From JAXGTD01 sp040775095 (lineage in GTDB: Bacteria; Pseudomonadota; Gammaproteobacteria; Chromatiales; Chromatiaceae): 64,000 nucleotides of DNA. The first letter of the stretch is position 1. Each line of letters begins with the position of its first letter. The stretch is taken from assembly GCA_040775095.1 (NCBI GenBank), contig JAXGTD010000003.1, positions 1 through 64,000 of the forward strand. Direction: 5' to 3'. Both the position numbers and the translations under genes were made by a program. A model generated the notes under the pieces. It was given only the letters and a program-made list of their open reading frames with translations, ran no database searches and was not told the origin of the DNA. This document shows positions 27,182 to 36,465 of the stretch, piece by piece.

Positions 27182-28111
27182 ATGACGCAACCACCACCCC
27201 CCCACCACACCACCGCCCGGCTGCTGCGCATGGCGACCTACGCGTCGGTCGCGACCGCCGCGCTGCTGGTCATGGCCAAGCTGGCGGCCTGGCTGTCGAC
27301 CGGGTCGGTCAGCGTGCTGGCCTCTTTGGTGGACTCGGCAATGGACGGCGCGGCCTCACTGGTCAATCTCGTCGCGGTGCACTGGTCGCTGAAGCCACCG
27401 GACGACGCGCACCGCTTCGGCCATGGTAAGGCGCAACCCCTTGCGGCGCTGGTCCAGGCGGCCTTCATCGCGGGGTCGGCGGTGTTCCTGGGGCTGGAGG
27501 CGTTCGACCGGTTGATCCATCCACGGCCGATCGAGCAGATCGGTGTCGGGCTCGCCGTGCTTGGCTTCGCCATACTGGCGACGATCGCGCTGCTGCTGTT
27601 TCAGCGCCACGTGATCCGACGCACCGGATCCCCGGCGATCCGTGCCGATGCACTGCATTACGCCACGGACCTGGCAACCAATGCCGCGACGCTGCTCGCG
27701 CTGATCCTGGCGGCGGTTGGCTGGCCTGGACTCGACCCGATCTTCGGACTCGGGATCGGCGCCTTCATCCTCTACAGCGCATCGCAGATCGGCTATGACG
27801 CCGTACAGCTGCTGCTCGATCGCGAGTTGCCCGATGCACAGCGCCGCGACATCATCGCACTCGTGCAGAGCGTTCCGATGGTCCGGGGCGTGCATGGCCT
27901 GCGCACACGGCAATCCGGGCAATCGCTGATCGTTCAGCTACATCTCGCGCTCGACGACGAGCTGCCGCTGGCCCAGGCGCACGAGATCGCCGTCGAGGCG
28001 GAACGCCGCATCCGAACGCGCTACCCGGACTCCGACATCATCATTCATCAGGATCCCGTGAGCATCGGCGAAGCAGCCGGTGCGCACGCATCGCGTGGTG
28101 ATGACCGGTGA
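27182..28111 (+). CDS. fieF: Cation diffusion facilitator (FieF/YiiP-like)
   Basis: 309-residue inner-membrane proton-driven divalent metal exporter (Zn/Fe/Cd-type family). Six membrane helices span residues 18-205. Metal site A residues are DSAMD in the second helix and HYATD in the fifth. HRFGHGKAQPLAAL is the conserved cytoplasmic/zinc motif. The C-terminal ferredoxin-like domain (about 210-295) contains VRGVHGLRTRQSGQSLIVQLH and IIIHQDP. Exact metal is not decided by sequence alone. Confidence 0.93.
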   Translation: MTQPPPPHHTTARLLRMATYASVATAALLVMAKLAAWLSTGSVSVLASLVDSAMDGAASLVNLVAVHWSLKPPDDAHRFGHGKAQPLAALVQAAFIAGSAVFLGLEAFDRLIHPRPIEQIGVGLAVLGFAILATIALLLFQRHVIRRTGSPAIRADALHYATDLATNAATLLALILAAVGWPGLDPIFGLGIGAFILYSASQIGYDAVQLLLDRELPDAQRRDIIALVQSVPMVRGVHGLRTRQSGQSLIVQLHLALDDELPLAQAHEIAVEAERRIRTRYPDSDIIIHQDPVSIGEAAGAHASRGDDR

Positions 28112-28436
28112 GCCCTCGCGCGGCGCCGCAGGACGAGCCGACGTCGAACCGGCGTGGGCGTTGAACACCAGCCGGTCGCCAGAGGACGTGCGTCTTTTCG
28201 CGATCGGTTGCCAAAGCGCGCGGAAAGTCACTGCCCGCGAGGGCCGATTCTGGTTGACTATAGATCCGAGCGGCTCTCCCAACCACGGCGCGAAAGGATC
28301 TCGCCCGGCCCCGCCACGTCGGCGCCACGTATCGCCACCCGATGACATCGTGCGGCTATTCCGATCGCCACGCCGAGGCAATGACCGCACCGGGACCGGG
28401 CAACCGGCCCAGGTTTTCAAACGTCAGGGCGCGGTG

Positions 28437-28691
28437 ATGAAAGGTCTGCTCTTCACGACCGTGATCGTTGCGGTCATCGGTCTCGTTCGCAGCGCCGGGG
28501 CACTCGCGGGAGGCGACCAGAATGCGTACAACAATCCGACCGGGGATCCGCCCGACGATACCTACCAGACGCCCTATGCGAACACCGGCGACGGCCGCAT
28601 CATGGTCTTCTGCGCCGAGGGAGAGGTGCTGGTGATTACACCAGCCGAGGGCGGCGCTGTCGAGGCTAGCTGCCTACCCGCCGGCGATTGA
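28437..28691 (+). CDS. Small secreted protein with a Cys pair (84 aa)
   Basis: ATG 28437 (GCGGTG before it) starts a signal peptide (MKGLLFTTVIVAVIGLVRSA-GALA). The mature part of about 60 residues is polar, with a cysteine pair (MVFCAEGEVLVI and EASCLP) likely disulfide bonded. The frame extends upstream to 28080 but without gene-like content. No family recognised. The preceding 325 bp hold no gene I can support. After the stop, a perfect 8-bp stem CCGGCGCC/GGCGCCGG lies at 28705-28726, without a T run. Confidence 0.6.
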   Translation: MKGLLFTTVIVAVIGLVRSAGALAGGDQNAYNNPTGDPPDDTYQTPYANTGDGRIMVFCAEGEVLVITPAEGGAVEASCLPAGD

Positions 28692-29162
28692 CGCAACCGG
28701 GGACCCGGCGCCGCCCTCGGCGCCGGATTCGAGGACGAGTCCAATATCCCGCGCCGCCCCGCCCCATGCGCCGGGCCTGCCCGGGGTTCTCATGACCCCT
28801 GCCGACTGACCGCATCGCCCCTGCCCCGGCCGGCGGCCCACGCCGCCGGAGACAACGCCGGCCCAGACTCGCCCCGAGAACACTGATCGGCGAGCCAACC
28901 TCGGCAGGTGTGGCGCCATCGGCGCCCGCACAATCCTCACGGCTTTTTTTTATGACCCGAGCCCGCGCGCGGGGTCACGGCCGCGTTATACGGACTGGAA
29001 GACGGGTCAAGCCCCGACATTCGCATGCCAGGTAACAATACCGTAACATTCCAGCAGCGGGTCCGGGCGCGCTCCCCGCGTAACGCCCGTCCACCCTGCT
29101 GCCGCAACAATGAAATGACCAGAAGGTGCCCCGAGCAACCCTGTGGAGGAGACCATCCCACC

Positions 29163-30020
29163 ATGTCCGCCCAAGATAAATCTCTGAAGAGCCTCACCAC
29201 CATCGTCAAACAGTTGGCCGACACCGCCAAGTCGCAGATCGAGGTCGCCCAGGCCCAAGAAAAGGCCGCGCGCGCTCAAGCAAACGCCCAGGCGGAGACC
29301 GCGACGGCCGAGGCCCGCGCCGCCAAATCCGAGGCCCTCGCGGCGCAATTACAGGCGGAGGCCCAGGCGAAGGCCGCACAGGCCCAGGCACAGGTTTCCG
29401 ACGCGTTGAAGCAGGCCGCCGACGCCAGAGACCAGGCCGAGGCCGCGCGCAACGAGGCACGGACCATGGTCGATCGCATGAAGCAGGACACGGGGGCAGA
29501 GATCGACGCGGTCAAAAAGGCCGCGGAGGCGGAGATCGAGCAGAACCGCAAGACGATCATGGCCGAGGCGGCCCGCCGCATCGCCGACGCCCAGGCGCAG
29601 CTGGAGAAGGAGGCCCGCGCGCAGGCCGAGACCGCCGCCGCCCAGGCCGAAACCGCCCGTGCTCAGGCGAAGACCGCCGAGGCACAGGCGCGTACGGCGC
29701 AGGCGCTGGCACACGCCAGCGCCAAAGAGCAGGGGGCCGCGAACCGCGCGCTGAAGGAGGCGGAGGCGGCGCGGGAGCGCCTCGCGGCGGCCGAGGAAAA
29801 GGCCCGCGAGGCCCTCGACCGCGCCAAAGAGTTGGCGGACTCCGACGTCACCGCCGGACTCGGCGACGGCGCCTCACCCGAGGCCACCGCCGCATCCGCA
29901 AGGCCGGCACGAAAGAAGCCCGCGAAGGGCGTCGACAAGAGCGTCGCGGCGAAGAAGCCCCCGGCTCCGGCCAGGTCCACCGCGTCCAACCCACCCGAGG
30001 CGGCCGCCAAAGGCGCCTGA
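29163..30020 (+). CDS. Alanine-rich coiled-coil protein with basic C-terminal tail (285 aa)
   Basis: Residues 10-235 are almost uninterrupted A/Q/E/K/R heptad-like sequence with repeated AQAETA, AQAKTAEAQA and ARAQAETAAAQ units, predicting one long coiled coil. Residues 240-285 form a Lys/Pro/Ala-rich tail (ARKKPAKGVDKS, KKPPAPARS), like a nucleic-acid-binding histone-H1-like tail. No signal peptide. I start at 29163 (GGAGGAG 11 nt upstream); the frame is open to 29025. The name-giving family is unknown. The 471 bp before it have a T8 tract at 28944 but no gene. Confidence 0.7.
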   Translation: MSAQDKSLKSLTTIVKQLADTAKSQIEVAQAQEKAARAQANAQAETATAEARAAKSEALAAQLQAEAQAKAAQAQAQVSDALKQAADARDQAEAARNEARTMVDRMKQDTGAEIDAVKKAAEAEIEQNRKTIMAEAARRIADAQAQLEKEARAQAETAAAQAETARAQAKTAEAQARTAQALAHASAKEQGAANRALKEAEAARERLAAAEEKAREALDRAKELADSDVTAGLGDGASPEATAASARPARKKPAKGVDKSVAAKKPPAPARSTASNPPEAAAKGA

Positions 30021-30186
30021 TACCTACCTGCCAGATCGGAGTCTGTCCCCGCCGAGGACAGACCCGTCACGGGGAGCAGGGTGAGCGCGCCGTGGGGCAC
30101 CGATCGGCCCGCGGTCGTTCACCCCGGAAACAGCAATTGGACGGCCCCCAGGGTGCCTGCCATGGGGATCGTAGCGCCCTTCACCC

Positions 30187-30253
30187 ATGAGGTGAGCCGA
30201 CGGAAACCGTGTTATCGAAATAAAAACAAGAGCTCGCGTCGTCCGCACCGCGG
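30187..30253. repeat. Dispersed intergenic repeat, copy 2
   Basis: ATGAGGTGAGCCGACGGAAA followed by an A-rich core (CGAAATAAAAACAAG). It matches copy 1 at 10658-10740 in order and spacing; similarity may run on into the 3' end of the DUF3240 gene. It again sits between convergent genes. Confidence 0.5.
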
Positions 30254-30589
30254 TCAACCACCGCTTCCCGGGTCAGTAGCTCCCGATCCGTTCAGCCGAC
30301 CGAAGGCCGACACGGGGGTGGTCCAATAGTGGATGTCAGCGCCGGCAAAGTCACGGCGCAAGCGCTCCAGCACGGACTCTGCCGTCTGCTCGTCAAGGTG
30401 ACTGAAGAACATGACGCGTCGACGCCGCCCGGCAACCTGCTCGGCGAGTGTCATGGACTGCTCCGACGAGCCATGCCCGGAGATCGGGCCGCTGGAGAAG
30501 CCGGCAACGGCGTCGTCTTCGAGCAGCCACTCCGCGACCGCGTCCTCGGCGTCGGGGGAGACGATCAGATAGAGAAGACAGGAGGCCAT
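30254..30589 (-). CDS. DUF3240 family protein of the metal-efflux cluster
   Basis: 111 residues, ferredoxin-like alpha/beta pattern (CLLYLIVSPDAEDAVAEWLL, RVMFFSHLDEQTAESVLERL, DIHYWTTPVSAFGRL). This is the small soluble DUF3240 family often found directly behind CusA/CzcA-type pumps, where it occurs here too (127 bp after the RND gene). A metal-binding or PII-like accessory role is a guess. ATG 30589 has GAGGA at 6-nt spacing. Confidence 0.85.
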   Translation of the reverse strand: MASCLLYLIVSPDAEDAVAEWLLEDDAVAGFSSGPISGHGSSEQSMTLAEQVAGRRRRVMFFSHLDEQTAESVLERLRRDFAGADIHYWTTPVSAFGRLNGSGATDPGSGG

Positions 30590-30716
30590 CGGAATTCCTC
30601 GGGAATGCAGGGGAAACGACCGGAATTCGGTCGCGCCATCTCAGATTATCGATCAGGGGCCAGCCCCAGCGCGACGCGATCACCGGTCGCACTGGACGGA
30701 CTCCCTGGCCCTCGCC

Positions 30717-33700
30717 TCACCCGCCGAACCGGCGATACAGGATCGGTAGCAGAAACAGCGTCAGCGCGGTCGAGGACAGCAGCCCGCCGATGACAACGAT
30801 CGCCAGCGGACGCTGGATCTCGGAGCCGGGGCCGGTGGCGAAGAGCAGCGGGACCAGACCGAAGGCGGCGATGTTGGCGGTCATCAGCACCGGGCGCAGA
30901 CGGCGCTTGGCACCGTCGATGACGATCTCGGCCAGGGGTCGCCCAAGGGTACGCAACTGGTTGAAGTAACTGACCATAACGACGCCATTGAGCACCGCGA
31001 TGCCGAGCAGCGCGATAAAGCCCACGGAGGCCGGCACCGACAGGTACTCGCCCGTCAGGTACAGGCCGACGATACCCCCGATCAGCGCAAATGGCACGTT
31101 CGACAGCACCAGCACCGCCTGGGCGACCGAGCGGAAGGTCGAGAACAGGATCAGAAAGATCAGCCCGATCGCAATGGGGACGACCAACGCCAGGCGCGCG
31201 GCGGCACGCTGCTGGTTCTCGAACTCGCCGCCCCACTCCAACCAATAGCCGATGGGCAGTTTGACCTGTTCGCCGACACGCTGCCGGGCCTCCTCGACGA
31301 AACCCACCAGGTCGCGGCCCGAGACATTGGCCACGACCACGGCCATGCGGTTGCCGCGTTCCCGCGACAGCGCCACCGGGCCCTCCACATGTTCGATGTG
31401 GACCAGGTTTGCCAACGGAACCGCGCGCCCGTCCGGCAGCGAGACCTGCAGGCCCGCAAAGCGGGCCGGCGATGTGCGCAGACTGTCCGGTCCACGCACG
31501 ACCAATGCCCTACGCTTGCCCTCGCGGTAAACGGTTCCCACCGGCAGCCCCTCGACCTGGGCACGCAGCAGCGCGGCCAGCGCGTCCCCATCAAGGCCCA
31601 GACGCCCGGCCTCGAGCCGGTCGACGGTGAGATTCAGGTACTGGGCGCCCTCGTTGCGTGCCGTGAAGACGTCCTGGGCGCCATCGATACCCTCCAGCAC
31701 CCCGACCACGGCCTCGGCGGTGCGGTTGAGCTCATCCTGGTCGGTACCGAAGATCTTCACCGCGAGATCACCTCGCACGCCGGTCAACATCTCCGAGACG
31801 CGCATCTCGATCGGTTGCGTAAAGGCATAATCGACCCCTGGGAAACGCTCCATCACGGTGCGAATCGCGTCCATCAGCTCGTCCTTGGTCTGCATGCGCC
31901 AGGTATCGATTGGCTTGAGAACCAAAAAGCTGTCGGTCTGGTTCAGCCCCATCGGATCGAGACCCAACTCGTCGGAGCCAGTGCGCGCGATGATCGCGCT
32001 CACCTCAGGCACCTCCGCGAGGATCGCGCGCTGCACGCGCTGGTCGATGGCGGTGGACTCGGCCAGGTTGATCGAGGGCAGCTTTTCGAGCTGCACGATC
32101 AGGTCGCCCTCGTCCATGGTCGGCATAAATGCCTTGCCGATCTGCGTGTACAGGCCGCCGGCGACGACCAGCAGGGCCAGCGCTACGCCGATGACGATGC
32201 CCGGGTGGCGAAGGCTCCAGCGCAGTGAGGGGTCGTAGAGTGCCAGCAGCCAGCGCACCAGTCGGGGGTCGTCATGGCTGACTTTACCAAGCAGGAAGGA
32301 AGCCAGCACGGGGATCACGGTCAGCGACAGCAGCAGCGAGCTGGTCAGCGCGAACACGATGGTCAGCGCCACCGGCCCGAACAGCTTGCCCTCGAGCCCT
32401 TCGAGCGTCAGCAGCGGCAAAAATACAATGACGATAATCAGGATGCCGGATGACACCGGCGCGGCAACCTCGCGCGATGCCCGGTAGATCAGGTGCAGCC
32501 GCGGCAGGCGCCCCCCGCCACCCTTCTTGTGCGCGTCGGCGCCGAGCTGGGTAACGATGTTCTCGACCACCACGACCGCGGCATCCACCAGCATCCCGAT
32601 GGCGATGGCAAGACCACCGAGCGACATCAGGTTCGCCGATAACCCGAACTGGTGCATCAGGATAAACGTGGCCAGCGCCGCCAGAGGCAGGATCAGGGCC
32701 ACCGTCAGCGCCGCGCGCAGGTCGCCGAGGAACAGCACCAGCAGCACCAGCACCAGCACGATCGCCTCGACCAGGGCCTTGGATACGGTGTGCACCGCCT
32801 TATTGACCAGCACACCCCGATCGTAGAAGACCTGGATCTTGACCCCTGGCGGCAGCGCCGCCGAGAGCTCGTCGAGCTTGGCCCGGACACCCTCCACGAC
32901 GGTACGCGCGTTCGCCCCCCGCAGACCCAGCACGAGCCCCTCCACGGTCTCGCCACGGCCGTCCTTGGTCACCGCCCCGTAGCGGGTCAGTGCCGAGAGG
33001 TGCACATCGGCGATGTCCGCCACCCGAACGGGTTGCTGCATGTCGCCACCGACCACGATGCTGGCGACATCCTCGAGCGTGCGGATCGCACCTTCGCTGC
33101 GCACCAGCAGGGCCTCTTCGCCCTGGTCGAGTCGGCCGGCGCCGTCATTTCGATTGTTGGCCGCGAGGGCATCGCGCAAGACACCCAGCGCGATGCCATG
33201 GCTGGCCATGCGGGCGTTGTCGGGGACCACCTCGAAGGTGGTCACGAATCCGCCGAGCGCGTTCACATCGGCCACTCCGGGGACCGAGCGCAGGGCCGGG
33301 CGGATGGTCCAGTCGAGCAGGTCACGGCGCTCCGCCAGGCTCAGATCCCCGCCCTCGATGCTGAACATGAACATCTCGCCCAGCGGGGTGGTCATTGGGG
33401 CAATGCCGCCCTCAACGCCCGCGGGCAATTCGCCCCAGATGGCATTCAGGCGTTCGGCCACCTGCTGGCGCGCCCAGTAGATGTCGGTGCCTTCCTGGAA
33501 GTCCACGGTGATGTCGGTGAGCGCATACTTGGCAATCGAGCGCAGCATGGTCTGGCGCGGAATGCCCAGCACCTCCACCTCGATACGGCTCGTGATGCGC
33601 GACTCGACCTCCTCGGGGGTCATGCCGGCGGCCTTGACGATGATCTTGACCTGCGTCGTGGAGACGTCCGGAAAGGCATCGATCGGGGTCTTCTGGAACG

Positions 33701-33791
33701 CCTGCCAGCCGCCGCCGATCAGCAACATGACGGCGAGCAGCGTCAGCAGCCGCTGGGTCAGCGAGAAACGAATCAGTTGGGCCAACATCAC
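30717..33791 (-). CDS. Heavy-metal efflux RND pump (CusA/CzcA family)
   Basis: 1024-residue inner-membrane proton-driven transporter of the HME-RND family. Twelve membrane helices and two large periplasmic loops are present. The helix-4 proton-relay motif is LAIAIGMLVDAAVVVVEN. It has the VD..EN core but lacks the DFG of zinc/cobalt CzcA, so it is closer to the CusA-like (monovalent) or unassigned HME groups. N-terminus FQKTPIDAFPDVSTTQVKI is typical. ATGA overlap with the fusion-protein gene. Substrate metal is uncertain, so no symbol is assigned. Confidence 0.95.
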   Translation of the reverse strand: MMLAQLIRFSLTQRLLTLLAVMLLIGGGWQAFQKTPIDAFPDVSTTQVKIIVKAAGMTPEEVESRITSRIEVEVLGIPRQTMLRSIAKYALTDITVDFQEGTDIYWARQQVAERLNAIWGELPAGVEGGIAPMTTPLGEMFMFSIEGGDLSLAERRDLLDWTIRPALRSVPGVADVNALGGFVTTFEVVPDNARMASHGIALGVLRDALAANNRNDGAGRLDQGEEALLVRSEGAIRTLEDVASIVVGGDMQQPVRVADIADVHLSALTRYGAVTKDGRGETVEGLVLGLRGANARTVVEGVRAKLDELSAALPPGVKIQVFYDRGVLVNKAVHTVSKALVEAIVLVLVLLVLFLGDLRAALTVALILPLAALATFILMHQFGLSANLMSLGGLAIAIGMLVDAAVVVVENIVTQLGADAHKKGGGGRLPRLHLIYRASREVAAPVSSGILIIVIVFLPLLTLEGLEGKLFGPVALTIVFALTSSLLLSLTVIPVLASFLLGKVSHDDPRLVRWLLALYDPSLRWSLRHPGIVIGVALALLVVAGGLYTQIGKAFMPTMDEGDLIVQLEKLPSINLAESTAIDQRVQRAILAEVPEVSAIIARTGSDELGLDPMGLNQTDSFLVLKPIDTWRMQTKDELMDAIRTVMERFPGVDYAFTQPIEMRVSEMLTGVRGDLAVKIFGTDQDELNRTAEAVVGVLEGIDGAQDVFTARNEGAQYLNLTVDRLEAGRLGLDGDALAALLRAQVEGLPVGTVYREGKRRALVVRGPDSLRTSPARFAGLQVSLPDGRAVPLANLVHIEHVEGPVALSRERGNRMAVVVANVSGRDLVGFVEEARQRVGEQVKLPIGYWLEWGGEFENQQRAAARLALVVPIAIGLIFLILFSTFRSVAQAVLVLSNVPFALIGGIVGLYLTGEYLSVPASVGFIALLGIAVLNGVVMVSYFNQLRTLGRPLAEIVIDGAKRRLRPVLMTANIAAFGLVPLLFATGPGSEIQRPLAIVVIGGLLSSTALTLFLLPILYRRFGG

Positions 33792-35011
33792 TCGCCCCCG
33801 GCACCCGGTCCCGCGCCGCCCAGCCAGGCCGCCTTCAACGCCGCCAAACCGCTCACGGCGACCCGGACCCCCTTGTCGAGCGCCCCGGAGAGGATCGCGC
33901 TGCGCTCCTCTTCGCCGAGGACGTCCACGGGGGTGGGCTCAAAACCATTGTCGCGTTCGACGAACACGTAGGCCTTCCCCGCGTTGCGCACCACCGCCGC
34001 GGCGGGAACCCGCCAGCCGCTGCCATTGCCGGCGGCAAGCTGGACCTCGACAAACTGTCCAGGACGCAGACGCTCGGCGCCGTCGGAGATCTCCGCGCGC
34101 ACGAGCACACCCTGATCCTCGTCGTGCACCATGCGCCCGACGGTGATGATGCGCCCCTCACTGCCCTCGGCCGGCAGCAGCACCCGCCCACCGGGGGCGA
34201 GCCCACCGAGCCGGTCGACCGGGACGTGCACCTCGAGCCAGAGGGGGCGGAGGTCGGCGATCCGATACAGCGGTGTCGTCGCGACCACCGATTCGCCGGT
34301 GGCAACCATCTGTTCCAGGACCACGCCGGCCAGCGGTGCACGCACCTGCAGCGTGCTGCTGAGCCGGCGCGATGTGCGCAATGTCTCGATGTCGGCCTCC
34401 GACAGCCCGGCAAGACCCAACCGCTGGCGCTGCTGCTCGACCAGGGTGGTCAGCTCGCGATGCTTGGCCCGGGTCTCGAACAGTCGCCGTTCGGCGATCA
34501 AGCCATCGCTCGCCAGACGCCGGTCGCGCTCCAGCTCGCTGGCCGCCAGGTCGCGGCGAGTCACCGCCTCGAGGAACGCGCTCTGGGTGTCCACGAGACC
34601 CGGGCTGCTCAGCTCTGCCAGCGGCTGGCCAGCGCTGACCCGTTCACCCTCCGCCACCAGGAGCGCGTCGATGATGCCGTCCTGCGGTGCGCTGACGACG
34701 CGCAACTGCCGGTTCGGCACCGCCACCTGGGCCGGAAAGCGCCTGGAGAGGGTGCCGTCGGCCGCCACCGGTGCCTCCACGCGAATGCCAAAGGCGTCGC
34801 GCTGGCTGGCGCTGATCGCCACCAGGTCGGCCGCCAGCCCCGGACCGGCAGCCGCGCAGGCCAGGAACCCGACAACGAGCGCGTGCGCGGCGGGTGTTCG
34901 CGGTCGGCCGTTCGACGCAACGCCCCTGACAGCCTGGTCCCGCGTTGCCGATGGCCGAAGCCTCTGGCCGGTGAACAGCGAACGCCGCGGGGTGATATTC
35001 GACAGATTCAT
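33788..35011 (-). CDS. RND efflux membrane fusion protein (HlyD/CusB type)
   Basis: 407-residue periplasmic adaptor. An N-terminal hydrophobic segment (ALVVGFLACAAAGPGLAAD, near residue 45-62) follows an unusually long basic leader, so the true start may be downstream. Lipoyl half-motifs (VSAPQDGIIDALLVAEGERV and LQVRAPLAGVVLEQMVATGE) flank a coiled-coil hairpin at about 130-215. A beta-barrel and membrane-proximal domain follow. It links the RND pump to the TolC-like channel. ATGA overlaps at both ends show a tightly coupled operon. Confidence 0.92.
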   Translation of the reverse strand: MNLSNITPRRSLFTGQRLRPSATRDQAVRGVASNGRPRTPAAHALVVGFLACAAAGPGLAADLVAISASQRDAFGIRVEAPVAADGTLSRRFPAQVAVPNRQLRVVSAPQDGIIDALLVAEGERVSAGQPLAELSSPGLVDTQSAFLEAVTRRDLAASELERDRRLASDGLIAERRLFETRAKHRELTTLVEQQRQRLGLAGLSEADIETLRTSRRLSSTLQVRAPLAGVVLEQMVATGESVVATTPLYRIADLRPLWLEVHVPVDRLGGLAPGGRVLLPAEGSEGRIITVGRMVHDEDQGVLVRAEISDGAERLRPGQFVEVQLAAGNGSGWRVPAAAVVRNAGKAYVFVERDNGFEPTPVDVLGEEERSAILSGALDKGVRVAVSGLAALKAAWLGGAGPGAGGE

Positions 35012-36258
35012 TCTGGAACGACTCCTAGCGCCTGGTTGAGCCGAGCCGCCGAACGGCCCCGCTCCAGGCGCTTGACTTCAAGATGGAGATCCGCGAGGCG
35101 TGCCCGCTCGCGCGCGCGCACCAGGGTGTTGAGATCCGCCTCGCCAAGCTCGAAAGCGCGCCGCACCAGATCGAGGGAGCGCGCCGCGGTCGATTGCTGA
35201 CGCTCGGCCACGGCCAGTGCCGCGGCGCTGCCGGTGAAGGCCAGATCGGCCTCGGCCAGTGTGCTGGCCGCCTCCCGGCGCGCCTGCAGGCGCGCCGCCT
35301 CGCTGTCGGTCAACGCGCGCTCCGCCGCGGCAAGCTCCGGTGCGTGCTGACTACCAAGCGCAAACGGGACGTTGATTTCGATCTGCAACGCCTGGTAGCT
35401 GTCCATCGCCCTGTCGTCTCGCTGGCTCTTTCCCCCCAGGCTCAGCAGCGGATTGCCATAGCGATCGCTGCGCGTGCGGCCGCGCTCGGCGCGCGCGGCC
35501 GCCACCGTCGCCTCGGCCAGCAGCAGTTGGGGGTGATCGTCGGCCAGCGCCCGGGTGGCGCCGACCGTCTCGACCAGTGGCTCCGGCAGATGCGTCTGCC
35601 CGGTGAGCAGCAGATAGCGTCGAATCGCCTGGTCATAGGCCAGTTGCGCCTCGTCGAGGTCCATCTGTGCACCGAGCGTCTCTTGCTCGGCGACCAGCAG
35701 ATCCATGCGCGCCAGCTCGCCGGCATCGATGCGCTTGGCCACGTCGGCCTGCAATGCCCGGGCGCTGGTCAACGACTGACCCGCCTGGCGCACCCGACCG
35801 TGGGCGATCGCCGCGGCCCAGGCCGCCTCGCGCACCGCACCGGCCATCTCCCAGCGCAGCAGTTTCTGCAGCGCATCGGCATGCAGCCCCAGCGCATCGG
35901 CCACGGCGCGGCGCGCGCCCTTCTGGCCGATGAGCCACAGCGGCAGGTCCAACATGGCCTCCCACTCGATGTAGCCGTTGTTGCTGTTGAAACGGTCGGA
36001 CAGGTGTTTGACGCGCAAGGCCGGGTCACCGGCGATCAGGCTCGCCGCCTGCTCGCGCACCGCGCTGCCCTCGCGCCGCAGGGCCTGCGCTCGCGGCCCC
36101 TGTTGGGCCAGCTCCAGGGCAGAATCGAGCGTCTGCGCCAGCGTCGCCGCGCCGCCCTGCAGAGGTGCCAGCAGCACGATGCCCGCGGCGACTAACGACA
36201 ACCATCGATGCGGGCGCATCAACGTCATCGGTCCGGGGTTTGGATTAGGATCTTTCAT
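35008..36258 (-). CDS. TolC-family outer membrane efflux protein
   Basis: 416-residue outer-membrane channel of the CzcC/CusC group. Signal peptide WLSLVAAGIVLLAPLQGGAA (about residues 18-38). Two copies of the long-helix repeat (about 40-220 and 240-410) with LNTLVRARERARLADL near the end. No lipobox cysteine, unlike CusC lipoproteins. First gene of the efflux operon; 5' direct repeats lie at 36282-36298. ATG at 36258; MTLMRPH 11 codons later is an alternative. Confidence 0.9.
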   Translation of the reverse strand: MKDPNPNPGPMTLMRPHRWLSLVAAGIVLLAPLQGGAATLAQTLDSALELAQQGPRAQALRREGSAVREQAASLIAGDPALRVKHLSDRFNSNNGYIEWEAMLDLPLWLIGQKGARRAVADALGLHADALQKLLRWEMAGAVREAAWAAAIAHGRVRQAGQSLTSARALQADVAKRIDAGELARMDLLVAEQETLGAQMDLDEAQLAYDQAIRRYLLLTGQTHLPEPLVETVGATRALADDHPQLLLAEATVAAARAERGRTRSDRYGNPLLSLGGKSQRDDRAMDSYQALQIEINVPFALGSQHAPELAAAERALTDSEAARLQARREAASTLAEADLAFTGSAAALAVAERQQSTAARSLDLVRRAFELGEADLNTLVRARERARLADLHLEVKRLERGRSAARLNQALGVVPE

Positions 36259-36281
36259 AGGGACGTAGCGTACCAGCAAAG

Positions 36282-36298
36282 GCTGAAACCAAGCTGAA
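36282..36298 (-). promoter_or_regulatory. 11-bp-period direct repeat upstream of the efflux operon
   Basis: GCTGAA occurs at 36282-36287 and again at 36293-36298 (TTCAGC-n5-TTCAGC on the coding strand), exactly 11 bp apart, 24-40 bp upstream of the TolC gene. Tandem half-sites at 11 bp are the usual layout for OmpR/PhoB-type response regulators. The match is short, so this is tentative. Confidence 0.45.
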
Positions 36299-36465
36299 TG
36301 GGGCCACCTCGCGGCTGGAAACGGACGCCTGTCTCGCCCCACACCCAAGGCGGGAACGAGCGCAAAACAGGTCTGGATCGCTGTCCATTTCTCCAGGCTC
36401 CCGGGGCACGGAACGTGGTGCCAACCCGCATGCCGGGAACGCGGCGGGAACCGCATACGGGTACT

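Noticed and set aside
28914..28951. GGCGCC-ATC-GGCGCC stem followed by a T8 tract as a terminator
   Set aside because: About 20 nt separate the stem from the T run, so it does not fit an intrinsic terminator; noted only as an unexplained T tract.
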